Shown here: piece by piece, positions 53,142 to 62,122 of the stretch | Layout: every line of letters begins with the position of its first letter | Numbering within the stretch: position 1 is the first letter of the stretch | Assembly (NCBI GenBank): GCA_963843465.1 | Contig: CAWJKP010000008.1 | Location: forward strand, 186,001 to 250,000 | DNA length: 64,000 nt | From: CAWJKP01 sp963843465 | GTDB taxonomy: Bacteria; Planctomycetota; Planctomycetia; Pirellulales; Thermoguttaceae | Direction: 5' to 3' | Notes under the pieces: model-generated | The model's database searches: none | Told to the model about the DNA's origin: nothing | Seen by the model: only the letters and a program-made list of their open reading frames with translations | Program-made: the position numbers and the translations under genes

Positions 53142-53171
53142 TTATGCTGCACGCGGGACGAAGTGAGACAA

Positions 53172-53234
53172 GTTCGTAGTACCGGCTTTAGCGGGAAGTC
53201 CGCGTCAAAACCGCCTAAAGGCGGGACTACGAAC
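53172..53234. repeat. Palindromic element, GTTCGTAGT family
   Basis: Arms GTTCGTAGTACCGGCTTTAG and CCTAAAGGCGGGACTACGAAC (shown to 20: CTAAAGGCGGGACTACGAAC), 31 bp after the polyferredoxin stop; a possible terminator. Confidence 0.8.
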
Positions 53235-53408
53235 AACACATTTCCGACCGCGTCCGGTATTTTCATGTTCTGCGGCCGAGCCTTGGCAGACGTAGCGATT
53301 TCCTTGCTGCCCCCCAGGATTGGTGGATGGACGTGCCGGTCGGGTCGTGCTAAGATGCGGCCGAAGCGAGTGATTGCGATGCCACCATAAGACCGGAGGA
53401 TCGGAGTC

Positions 53409-55323
53409 ATGACCAGGATCAGGCGATGCTTTGTGGGTGCGGTTGCTGCCGCGGCGGTCGTCTTCGCCACCGCCGCTGCGGCCAGGGCCCAGACCTGCAC
53501 GCTCACGCTGAAACGGCGCGAAACCAACTCTGCTCACGCTTACGCCGGCCCGACGGACTACATGTATTGGTCCGTCCAGCCGCAGCACTTCTACGTGCAG
53601 ATGAACGCAGACCGGAAAGTTGTCTCGCCGCGGGTTTACGGCGGCGACCAGTCGCAGGCGGAGGCCTTCAAGCGGATCGTCAAGAAGGAGCCCAAGTACC
53701 AGTCCGAGTATCCCTTCCGCGGCGTGCTCAAGCTCGGGTCGCAGCAGTACGCCTTCGCGCTGGACGTGGCGGCCCCGGCGCCGGCCCCCAAGGCAAAGAA
53801 ACCGGAGGCAAAACCGGCCGCGGCCAAAGCCGCGACGGAGCCGGAGGCCGGCAGCGACGCGCTCTCGGCGCTGGGCAATCTGCTGGAGTTGTTCACCGGC
53901 GAGGCGCCCCCCGAGAAGCCGGCCATTCCTCTCCAGGCCGTCTCCTACAACCGGCTCTACTTCGATTTCAACCACAACGGCGACCTCACCGACGACAAGG
54001 TCGTCGAGCTCGCTGCGGACCCCAACCGCTTCGCTGTGCGCTCGTCCCGCGAGATGTCGTTCCTGCAGTTCGAGTTTCCTCGCATCAACGTCACCATCGA
54101 CGTGGAAGGGAGCAGGCTGGATTATTCCTTTTACCTGGACGGATATGTCCAGACTACGTCGACGTTTTGTATGGCGTCGATCCGCGCCAGCTCGGCGGTC
54201 TGCCGCGAAGGCGACATCACCTTGCAGGGCAAGCGGCACCACCTCGTCCTGCTCGACTTCAACAGCAATGGGCGTTTCGACGATCCCATCAAGATTTCCG
54301 AGAACATCCACGTGGCCGGAGGGGGACTGTATCCCGAGCAGGGCGACATGCTGTTGATCGATCCTCAAACCACGACCGCGGCTTTCGATTCGCCCTACGA
54401 TCCGACCGCCAGCGATTGTCGCTACCACGTTTCCAAGATGATCCCCATCGACGGCCGCTGGTACGATTTGAAGATCTCGCCGGCCGGCGACAAGCTCACG
54501 CTGACTCCCTCCACCGTCCCCCTGGGCCGCGTGACGAATGGGAACGAGGCCTTCCGCGCGCTGATCTACGGCGACAAGGGGTTCCTCAAGATTCGCGGAA
54601 CCAAGGGCGCGCCGATTCCCGTACCCGAGGGCCAGTGGAATCTCTTGTCTTACACGATCACTTGCGCCAATCACCCCGCGGCGGCCAAAGTCGCCGCGAA
54701 AGCCGGGGCGGCGAAGACGGCCGCAAAGAAGCCGGCCCGGAAAGCCGCCAAGGCGAAGAAGAGCTCCGTGTTGGGAGTTCTTGCCAAGCAGCTCCTCGAA
54801 ACGATCACCGGCGGCAGCGACACAGTCGACGTCGAGCCTTCCGACGTTCGAGCCTTCCTTCGTCGCGGGGCCTTCCTTCGTCGCGGCGACGGCGACGGAA
54901 AAATACAAGGCCGTCACGGTCCGCAAGGGCCAGACGGTCGAGCTGCCCTTCGGCCCTCCCTATACGCCGACCGTGACCGCCCCCTACTTACGGACCATGA
55001 CGTTGCTCGGGCCTCCCAAGGTACAGGCGGAGGAGGTTGACCTGGCGATGGAGCTTGTCGGCGCAGGCGGCGAAAAGTGTACGAACATGCTGGTCAAGGG
55101 CGGCCGGCCCGGCAAACCCGAGTTCACCATCACCGACCCCAAGGGCAAAGTGGTTCAACAGGGCAGTTTCGAGTATGGGTGAGGTTTCACCTGCCGGTAC
55201 TCGTGGCGAGTACCATCCCAGCGGGCGAAAGAGTACCATGTCAAGGTGACGATGAAGGCCGACCCCTTCGCGATCGACCAGCACAACGATAGCGTAATTC
55301 AGCTTGGGACGTTGCAGCCCTGA
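53409..55323 (+). CDS. Secreted candidate selenoprotein with in-frame TGA at 55180
   Basis: About 637 residues if read through. A signal peptide (GAVAAAAVVFATAAAARA-Q) leads into an extracytoplasmic protein with two EF-hand-like Asp/Asn loops (FDFNHNGDLTDDK, LLDFNSNGRFDDP), Ala/Lys-rich linkers and several all-beta segments. The frame changes between 54830 and 54870 (two bases lost or one gained), resuming as EKYKAVTVRKGQTVELPFGP. It then meets TGA at 55180-55182 in GSFEYG-TGA-GFTCRYSWRVP. Downstream the same frame continues 46 codons with good protein character (AKEYHVKVTMKADPFAIDQH) to a TGA at 55321. A hairpin suited to SelB binding follows the first TGA. The predicted motif is U-x3-C. The overall family is unknown to me. 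Confidence 0.7.
55183..55214 (+). promoter_or_regulatory. Candidate bacterial SECIS hairpin
   Basis: After the in-frame TGA (55180-55182), 13 bases are followed by GGTACTCG (55196-55203), loop TGG (55204-55206) and CGAGTACC (55207-55214), a perfect 8-bp stem. The loop contains G and lies about 21 nt from the TGA, in the range used by bacterial SECIS elements. The stem is inside coding sequence (RYSWR), as required for bacterial Sec insertion. Confidence 0.65.
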
Positions 55324-55560
55324 TCTCCGCGCGGAGACTCGCATGTGGCGAGTAGCAGGCTCCTCCGCGCTCGTTCCGTGGCGTCTCCTTTGCTGTCTTG
55401 GGTGCGCGGCGGAATCCATCGCGGCTGCACAGTCCTGAACCCAATGGCCAGGATGTTTTTGGAGCGTCGGATCGCCACAGACGAGGATTGCCAGCGGAGC
55501 CTGCGGGAGCATGTGAGCGAAGGAGTGGATAGTCGTTCACAAACCGCACCCTCCATGAAC

Positions 55561-57153
55561 TCAATGAAGTGCGACGGGGCCTCCGCCGGGCTTTGCCTTC
55601 TTGAGCAAGAACACCACGGGAACGCAAAGCAGGCACAAAAGTCCCAAGAGACGAAACGTGTCGACGTAGGCGAAGAGGTTGGCCTGCTGTTGCACCATAC
55701 CGTAAAGCAGCCCGTAGGCTTGCTGCCGGGCGCTGGCTGGATCGCTATGCTGGCCGAGCATCGCAGTCGCCGATTGGAGGTATTGCTGAAATTCCGGTCG
55801 GTACGGGCTGAGATGGCCGACCAACAATGCGGAATGGGTTTGGGTGCCGCGGACTACCAAGGCGGTCGTCAAGGAGATTCCCATGCTACCACCGATGCTT
55901 CGCGCAAGGTTGTTCACGCCCGAGGCGTTGCCCATTTGCTCGTTCGGCACGTCGGCCAAGCTGACGGTCATCAGCGGTATCAGCAAGAACCCCATTCCCA
56001 GTCCCGTGAGGATGTTCGGCCAGTTCAGGTTGCCTGGGGAAACGTCCGTGGTGATGTTGCCCAACTGCCAACAAGAGTAGACGAGGAGCAGCCAGCCGAC
56101 GATTATCAGTATGCGTGCATCGACTTTTTCGGATAGTTTTCCCACGGCCACCATGGCGACGATCGCCCCGACGCCTCGCAAACTCATGGCCATCCCGCTG
56201 TTGAGGGACGGATACCCCATCAGCCCCTGCAGAAACATGGGTAAGAGCGACGTGGTGCTGTAGATCATGACGCCCGCAATGACCATCAGGGACGTGCCGA
56301 TGGCAAAACTGCGGTTGCAGAAGACGCGAAGATCGACCAATGGGTATTGCACTCGCGTTTCCCAGAAAACAAAGTACACCATCGAGACAAAGCATATGCC
56401 GGAACCCCAGCAAATCCACGCGGCGTTGAACCAATCGTCGTCCTGGCCGCGGTCGAGGATGATCTGAAGCGAGGCCAGCCAAATGGCCATGGCTGCGAAG
56501 CCGATGTAGTCGATCGTGCCGCCGATTTTTTTCCGGGCATCGCGGAGGTAGGGCGGATCTTCCACGAAGGCTTGCAGCATCAGCACCGCCACGACGCCGA
56601 ATGGGACATTGATGTAAAAGATCCATCGCCAGGAATAATTGTCGGTGAGCCAGCCGCCCAACACGGGGCCGAAAATCGGGGCGACCACCACACCCATGCC
56701 GTAGACGGCCATCGCCATGCCGCGCTTGGCCGGGGGAAAACTCTCCATGAGAATGGCCTGGGAGATAGGCAGCAGTGCCCCGCCGGCGGCCCCTTGGAAA
56801 GTGCGCGCCAGAATCAGCACTCCCATGCTGTTGGCTATGCCGCAGACCGCCGAGGACAAGCTGAAGAGAAACGTACAGGTTACCAGAAATCGCTTGCGGC
56901 CGAAAAAACTGCTCAGCCATCCGGTCATCGGTAGCACGATGGCGTTGGCCACCAGATAACTAGTAAGCACCCAGGTGGCTTCATCCAGGCTCAACGTCAT
57001 GCTGCCCGCCATGTTCGGCAATGCGACGTTGGCGATCGAGGTATCGAGAACTTCCAGAATCGTCGCCAACATGACCGCCACGGCGATCAGCCACGGATTG
57101 ACGCTGGGCGTCCATGCGGTTGTTTCGGCGATTGGAGACGCGGTTTGCGACAT
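55561..57153 (-). CDS. EmrB/DHA2-family multidrug MFS transporter
   Basis: 530 residues from the ATG at 57153. Fourteen hydrophobic segments. DHA2 markers: motif D-like ILEVLDTSIANVALPNMAGS, motif A WLSSFFGRKRFLVTCTFLF, and motif C GVVVAPIFGPVLGGWLTDNY with the WRWIFYINVPFG that follows. It exports hydrophobic compounds in exchange for protons. The gene lies 98 bp downstream of the HlyD-type partner on the same strand, and an outer-membrane channel gene is divergent, so the three probably form an EmrAB-TolC-like envelope-spanning pump. No regulator is adjacent. Confidence 0.95.
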   Translation of the reverse strand: MSQTASPIAETTAWTPSVNPWLIAVAVMLATILEVLDTSIANVALPNMAGSMTLSLDEATWVLTSYLVANAIVLPMTGWLSSFFGRKRFLVTCTFLFSLSSAVCGIANSMGVLILARTFQGAAGGALLPISQAILMESFPPAKRGMAMAVYGMGVVVAPIFGPVLGGWLTDNYSWRWIFYINVPFGVVAVLMLQAFVEDPPYLRDARKKIGGTIDYIGFAAMAIWLASLQIILDRGQDDDWFNAAWICWGSGICFVSMVYFVFWETRVQYPLVDLRVFCNRSFAIGTSLMVIAGVMIYSTTSLLPMFLQGLMGYPSLNSGMAMSLRGVGAIVAMVAVGKLSEKVDARILIIVGWLLLVYSCWQLGNITTDVSPGNLNWPNILTGLGMGFLLIPLMTVSLADVPNEQMGNASGVNNLARSIGGSMGISLTTALVVRGTQTHSALLVGHLSPYRPEFQQYLQSATAMLGQHSDPASARQQAYGLLYGMVQQQANLFAYVDTFRLLGLLCLLCVPVVFLLKKAKPGGGPVALH

Positions 57154-57251
57154 GAATGGCTCGCTCGGCGGAGTCGATGAAATGTTCCGCGCCCTAGGGT
57201 GCGGCCGACAGGCGCGCACCGCGATCCCTGGTCCAAGCCGTGCAGGAGTTC

Positions 57252-58637
57252 TCAACGAGACGCGGAAATCCCCGCGGCCGCGACGCTTGTCCTTTCCGGC
57301 TCACTCACCTTCACCGAGGGCAGCACCGACTCCCCAGGTCCCAAGGCGTATTGTTCCACCTGTTTCGGATCGTCGAAGACGATCTTCACGGGAACACGCT
57401 GTACGACCTTCACGTAGTTGCCGGTCGCGTTCTCCGGCGGCAAGAGGCTGAAACGAGCGCCGCTGCCGCGCTGCAGGCTATCGACGTGAGCCGAAAAGGT
57501 TAGGCCGGGGTGCGCGTCGATGCTCACGGTCACCGGTTGTCCGGGCCGCATCCTGGCCAACTGGGTCTCCTTGAAATTGGCGATCACCCAGACTTCGGGG
57601 TCCACCAGCGCAAGCAACGGTTGACCGGTCTGCACGTAGGCCCCCATTTCCACGCTCTTGCGCGTGACGTGCCCGGAAATCGGGGCATAGATTTTCGTGT
57701 AGGAAAGGTTCAACCTGGCCTGTTCGACCTCGGCCTCGGCGCGTGCCACCTCGGCCTCGGCCACATTTGTCTGCGATCGGCTCTCGGCGACCTTTTGGGG
57801 GGCTGATCTGCTCGCCGCGCTGGGCCTCGGCTCGTCCCAAGGCGCCCTGTTGCGCGGCGACCCCCGACTCGGCCTGGCGAACGCCGCTCTGGGCTGCCGT
57901 CACCGCAGCCTCGGCCTGCCTGATGGCCGCCTCCTGCGCCATGATCCGTTGCCGCGCCGCCGAAACGTCCGCGGCGGCGACCTGCTCCGCGGCAATCGCT
58001 TCGTCCAGGCTGTCCTGCGAAGCGGCGTGTTGGGGAACCAACGCCTGAAGGCGTTTCAACAACGCGCCGGCCCGCACTTGCCTCGCTTCCATGGCCAAGA
58101 GGTCGGCCTGAGCCTGTTTCCAACCCGCTTGGGCCGCTGCCAACTGCGCCAGGGCTTGCGCCTCCTGGCTCTTGGCCGTCGCCACGGCTGCCCGGGCCAT
58201 CTCCACGCCGGCTCCGGCGCCATCCACGGCGGCGGAAGCCTCGTCCACTCCGGCCGCCGAGGTGATTTCCGTGACGTCGGCCCCGATAAAGCGCGACTTC
58301 CGGCCTGCCCGCGCCGCCGACAATCCGGCCGCCGCGGCCGCCAGACGGGCCTCGAAATCGCGGGGGTCGAGTTCCGCGACAAGGTCGCCTTGGCGGACCC
58401 ATTGATTGTCGGTCACGTAGACCTTGGCCACGTGCCCCGCGACGCGCGGGCTGACGGCAACGACGTGCCCGTCGAGAAAGGCGTCGTCGGTGCTCTCGTA
58501 CGACAGCGAGTAGAGATAATAGGCAACGCCGGCCCCGACTGCCGCCACGGCGCAGCGCCGAGCAAAGCCCAAACCCAGCGACGACGACCATTGCTTGCCA
58601 CAATAATTCCCCCGCCGTCTGTCCTCGTGTCACTCAT
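57252..58637 (-). CDS. EmrA/HlyD-type membrane fusion protein (two indels)
   Basis: Start ATG 58637 (MSDTRTDGGGIIVASNGRRR), one membrane helix (AVAAVGAGVAYYLYSLSYES), the biotinyl-lipoyl-like half motif DDAFLDGHVVAVSPRVAGHV, long alpha-helical coiled coil rich in Ala/Gln/Glu, second lipoyl half LSYTKIYAPISGHVTRKSVE, and beta-barrel VWVIANFKETQLARMRPGQP. The frame breaks near 58557 (one G missing; LLGAAVAAVGAG) and near 57790, where a C6 run probably should be C5 (QISPQKVAESRSQTNVAEAE). After both corrections the protein has about 460 residues. It bridges the MFS pump to the outer-membrane channel. Confidence 0.88.
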
Positions 58638-58820
58638 TTCTTGGTCTCGCCAGCCGTACGATCCTGAACGTGGATTGTTTGCCTAATTCTGCGGGATTTT
58701 ACCGCCGAATGGATTGAATGAGGTTTGCCGATTTTGACGACGGGGACAACCCCTCTATGTCGTTATACCCCGCGCGGCGTTCTGGATCGAATGTTGTAAG
58801 GCGTTAATGCCAAATGACTT

Positions 58821-60407
58821 ATGCTTATGACGTTTCGCCACGGGTTGGGTGAGCGACCATCGTGCGTTGCCTGCGGGGCGACCCTCCTGATCCTGGTTGT
58901 CTCGTTGGCCGGCTGCTCGACCACCCGAGAGTGGTGGAACAACGGCTTCAAAGCGGGCCCAAACTACGCTCCTCCTAACGCCAGCGTCGCGGATTCCTGG
59001 ATCGACGCGAGCGACCCCCACTTGCTCGCCAGTGGGCATGACAACGCCTGCTGGTGGACGGTTTTCGGCGACCCGACCCTCGATCAATTGGTGGCCCAGG
59101 CGTCGCAGCAGAACCTCACCTTGAAAATGGCCTGCTTCCGCATTTTGGAGGCCCGCGCCCAGCGCGGAGTCGCCGAGGGCAGCCTCTTTCCCCAGCAACA
59201 ACAGGCCACGGCGGGTTACTCCCGCAGTGCGTTCAGCCAAAACGCCTATCCCTTGAACATCATCCCCTTGCCACGATACTACTTTGACAATTGGTCGGTT
59301 GGGTTGAATGCCTCCTGGGAGCTCGATTTCTGGGGCCGTTTCCGCCGCGCGGTCGAGGCCGCCGACGCCCACCTCGACGCTCAGGTCGCCGCTTACGATA
59401 ACGTCCTGGTCCTGCTGCAAGCCGAGGTGGCGGCCAGCTACATCCAAATGCGGGCCTACGAGGAGCGCCTGGAACTTGCCCGAAAAAACGTCGAGCTTCA
59501 GAAGGAAACGCTCGGGATCGTTACCGCGCGGGAGCAACAAGGATTGGTCACTGAGCTTGACGTTCAACAAGCAATCACGAACCTGGGCACAACGGAGTCG
59601 CTGATTCCCACCCTGCTTGCCGGCCACCGCAGCGCGCAGAACCGCCTCTGTATCTTGCTGGGCCAGCCGCCCCGCCTGCTGACCGAAACGGTCCAGTCGC
59701 CCGGCTCCATTCCCCTTCCGCCGCCAGAGGTGATCGTGGGAATTCCCGGCCAACTGCTCTGCCGGCGGCCGGACGTGCGGCAGGCCGAGCGCGACGCCGC
59801 AACGGAATCGGCGCGGATTGGCATTGCCGAAGCGGAGTTCTATCCCCACATCGCCATCACCGGCTCGATCGGGGTTCAGGCGGAGCAGCTCAACCAGTTG
59901 TTCGAGCCGAGCAGCCTCGGCGGCGGGTTCGGTCCCGGCGGCGCCGCGATCGGTCCCGGAATAAGTTGGAACATCTTGAACTACGGACGGATCAAGAACA
60001 ACGTCCGTGCCCAGGATGCGCAGTTCCAGCAAGCGCTGTTGAACTACTGCCAGACGGTTTTGCTGGCCAACGAGGAAGTGGAAAACGGCATCGTCGCCTT
60101 CCTCCAGGAGCAGGACCGGGTGAAGTCGCTGGCGAAGAGCGCCCGCGCCGCGGCTCGCGCCGCGAAGCTCGCCAGGCTGCGTTATCAGGGGGGGTTCGAA
60201 TACCAGCCGCTCTTGGACTCCGAGCGTGCCCTGGTGCAGCAGGAGGATGCCCTGGCCCAAAGCCGAGGCTTGGTGGGCATGGACCTGGTCGCCGTCTACA
60301 AGGCGCTCGGCGGGGGATGGCAAACGCGAATGCCCGACCAACAGGGCCAGCCCGCAGAGCCCATCCCCCCGGGCGCCAAATTGCAGGCGCCCGCCCCGGC
60401 GCCGTAG
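58821..60407 (+). CDS. NodT/TolC-type outer-membrane efflux lipoprotein
   Basis: 528 residues. Lipoprotein signal (LLILVVSLAG-C) then the outer-membrane efflux protein fold in two repeats. FGDPTLDQLVAQASQQNLTL begins repeat 1, WSVGLNASWELDFWGRFRRA is the strand/helix hallmark, and LLCRRPDVRQAERDAATESA with FYPHIAITGSIGVQ starts repeat 2. The end is Pro-rich (PIPPGAKLQAPAPAP). As a trimer it makes the exit duct. Divergent from the EmrA-like gene with 183 bp between them, which should contain both promoters. MLM at the start leaves the exact ATG open (58821 or 58827). Confidence 0.93.
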   Translation: MLMTFRHGLGERPSCVACGATLLILVVSLAGCSTTREWWNNGFKAGPNYAPPNASVADSWIDASDPHLLASGHDNACWWTVFGDPTLDQLVAQASQQNLTLKMACFRILEARAQRGVAEGSLFPQQQQATAGYSRSAFSQNAYPLNIIPLPRYYFDNWSVGLNASWELDFWGRFRRAVEAADAHLDAQVAAYDNVLVLLQAEVAASYIQMRAYEERLELARKNVELQKETLGIVTAREQQGLVTELDVQQAITNLGTTESLIPTLLAGHRSAQNRLCILLGQPPRLLTETVQSPGSIPLPPPEVIVGIPGQLLCRRPDVRQAERDAATESARIGIAEAEFYPHIAITGSIGVQAEQLNQLFEPSSLGGGFGPGGAAIGPGISWNILNYGRIKNNVRAQDAQFQQALLNYCQTVLLANEEVENGIVAFLQEQDRVKSLAKSARAAARAAKLARLRYQGGFEYQPLLDSERALVQQEDALAQSRGLVGMDLVAVYKALGGGWQTRMPDQQGQPAEPIPPGAKLQAPAPAP

Positions 60408-60468
60408 AATTGGCCTGATACCGGATTATTCACGCCCCGCATGTAAACGGCGCAGAGCGCGCAATCGA

Positions 60469-60525
60469 AACCCGAAGCGTAAGCGAGGGTAAGTCCCTTA
60501 GGCAGCCTCGCTTACGCTTCGGGTT
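60469..60525. repeat. Palindrome with perfect 20-bp arms
   Basis: AACCCGAAGCGTAAGCGAGG at 60469-60488 and its exact inverse CCTCGCTTACGCTTCGGGTT at 60506-60525, 62 bp after the efflux gene stop. Acts plausibly as a terminator but belongs to the dispersed repeats in style. Confidence 0.9.
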
Positions 60526-60532
60526 ACGATGC

Positions 60533-60585
60533 GGCCGAAAACATGGACCTGTCCCCTTGGCGGTGCCGAAGGGGACAGTCCCCCG
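60533..60585. repeat. Copy of the CATGGACCTGTCCCC element
   Basis: GGCCGAAAACATGGACCTGT followed by CCCCTTGGCGGTGCCGAAGG matches 26185-26235 with two or three changes. Confidence 0.85.
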
Positions 60586-60644
60586 TGCAAAACAAAATAG
60601 GTCTGCTGTCAGGTGCTTTTGCGGCTAAGTACCGGGAGAGAATC

Positions 60645-61523
60645 GTGCCCTCCAACGTCCCCGCTCTCTTCCCCCAATTTCCTCAACGGGCGGCGCGATG
60701 GAGGCTTCGCAGCGACACGTTGCAGCTCGGGCGGAGGCCGCTGTTGATGGGGATCGTCAACGTTACGCCCGATAGCTTCTCGGACGGCGGGCGGTTCTTC
60801 CGCCACGAGGCGGCGGTCGAGCACGCCTTGCGGCTGGCCGAAGAAGGGGCGGAGATCCTCGACGTAGGCGGGGAGAGCACCCGGCCTTACGCCGCGCCGG
60901 TGGCCGCCGGCGAACAACTGCGGCGGGTGCTGCCGGTGATCGACGCGCTGGCGCGGCGGACGGTCGTGCCGATCTCGATCGACACCAGCAAGGCCGAAGT
61001 CGCCCGGGAAGCGATCGCCGCGGGGGCCCAGGTCATCAACGACGTCACGGGGCTCACCGCCGACCCGGCGATGATCGCGGTGGCCGTCGAGAGCCGGTCC
61101 GGCGTTTGCGCGATGCACATGCGGGGGACCCCGCAGACGATGCAGGACGATCCGCGCTATGACGACGTGGCGCGGGAGGTCCGTGAATATCTCCTGGCGC
61201 GGCGCGACGAGCTGGCGGCGGCGGGCATTTCCCCCGAGCGGATCGCCCTGGACCCGGGGATCGGCTTCGGCAAGCGGACGGCCCACAACCTGGCCTTGCT
61301 GTCCGGCGCCTGGCGGCTGCACGAGTTGGGCTGCCCCGTGCTGGTCGGCCATTCCCGCAAGGGCTTCCTGCAAAAGGTGATCGGCGATCCGCAGGCCGAT
61401 CCGCTTTACGGCACGATCGGCGTAGCGCTGGCCCTGGCCCGGCAAGGGGTGCAGATCCTCCGCGTACACGACGTGGCCCCCGTGCGCCAGGCCCTGCTGG
61501 CGTTCGAGGCCGCCGGTGGGTGA
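60645..61523 (+). CDS. folP: Dihydropteroate synthase
   Basis: 292 residues from GTG 60645, preceded by GGGAG; the frame is open to 60543 only through repeat DNA. All DHPS motifs are present: LMGIVNVTPDSFSDGGRFF, LDVGGESTRPYAAPV, PISIDTSKAEVAREAIAAGA, VINDVTGL, MHMRGTPQTMQ, ALDPGIGFGKRTAHNLALL and VGHSRKGFLQ. The enzyme condenses 6-hydroxymethyl-dihydropterin diphosphate with p-aminobenzoate in folate synthesis; the sulfonamide-binding loops look normal. No other folate gene is adjacent, so it is a single gene between the efflux system and the FGE genes. A 46-bp perfect palindrome after it may end transcription. Confidence 0.97.
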   Translation: MPSNVPALFPQFPQRAARWRLRSDTLQLGRRPLLMGIVNVTPDSFSDGGRFFRHEAAVEHALRLAEEGAEILDVGGESTRPYAAPVAAGEQLRRVLPVIDALARRTVVPISIDTSKAEVAREAIAAGAQVINDVTGLTADPAMIAVAVESRSGVCAMHMRGTPQTMQDDPRYDDVAREVREYLLARRDELAAAGISPERIALDPGIGFGKRTAHNLALLSGAWRLHELGCPVLVGHSRKGFLQKVIGDPQADPLYGTIGVALALARQGVQILRVHDVAPVRQALLAFEAAGG

Positions 61524-61568
61524 CGCACGGGCTTAGGTCCTGTCCAGAGATAACTCCGCGGTTTCGTC

Positions 61569-61614
61569 GTAGGGTGGACTTTAGTCCGCCCGGGCGGACT
61601 AAAGTCCACCCTAC
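61569..61614. terminator. 46-bp perfect palindrome between convergent genes
   Basis: Left arm GTAGGGTGGACTTTAGTCCG(CCC), right arm (GGG)CGGACTAAAGTCCACCCTAC. It lies between folP and the minus-strand FGE fragment. Related to 45077-45129, so it is a member of a dispersed family used as a likely bidirectional terminator. Confidence 0.6.
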
Positions 61615-61656
61615 AAACCTGTTCTTGGACGGGCGCTTACTCCGCCTGGACTAACC

Positions 61657-62074
61657 TCAACGACCCGCCACCACCCGAAAACCAGTGACGTAGCCACGGC
61701 CGGCGGGCGGCATCTTGCAGCGATACGCCGAGCGGGAGTTGGACGCGTACCAGCTCAAGTCGCCCCCGCGTATCACACGCTCGGAGCCGGTGGGCGGTCC
61801 CATGGGGTCGCTCGGAGGGGAATGCTGGTAGTAGTCCGCACTGAACCAGTCGGCGCACCACTGGAACGGATTTCCGTGCATATCATAAAGACCCCAAGCG
61901 TTCGGCTTCTTTTCGCCCACGGGGTGCGTCATCCCGTCTGCGTTATTCCAGGACCACGCCGCATCAAACGTTCCTGCCTCGTCGCCGCTGCAGTACCACT
62001 GGGTCGTCGTTCCCGCCCGGCAGGCATACTCCCACTCCGCCTCGGTCGGCAGACGATACACCCGTCTTGCGGCT
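61657..62074 (-). pseudogene. FGE/SUMF1-domain C-terminal fragment
   Basis: Begins abruptly at RVYRLPTEAEWEYACRAGTT, the middle of an FGE domain. It contains HPVGEKKPNAWGLYDMHGNP, FQWCADWF and the end VIRGGDLSWYASNSRSAYRC, GYVTGFRVVAGR. The N-terminal half with MVLIPAGEF is missing. It begins within 50 bp after the stop of the complete FGE gene upstream on the same strand, so it is probably the remnant of a second tandem domain, as in the kinase at 26562. The possible starts upstream have no Shine-Dalgarno sequence. Confidence 0.7.
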
Positions 62075-62122
62075 CGCCATCGGGCCTGCGCTGCGGCCAC
62101 GCGCCGGCTCCGCTCGCTCCCT

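Noticed and set aside
57710..58633. Separate 307-residue gene within the EmrA-like region
   Set aside because: Out-of-frame reading of the coiled-coil sequence; the Gly/Arg-rich text has no fold.
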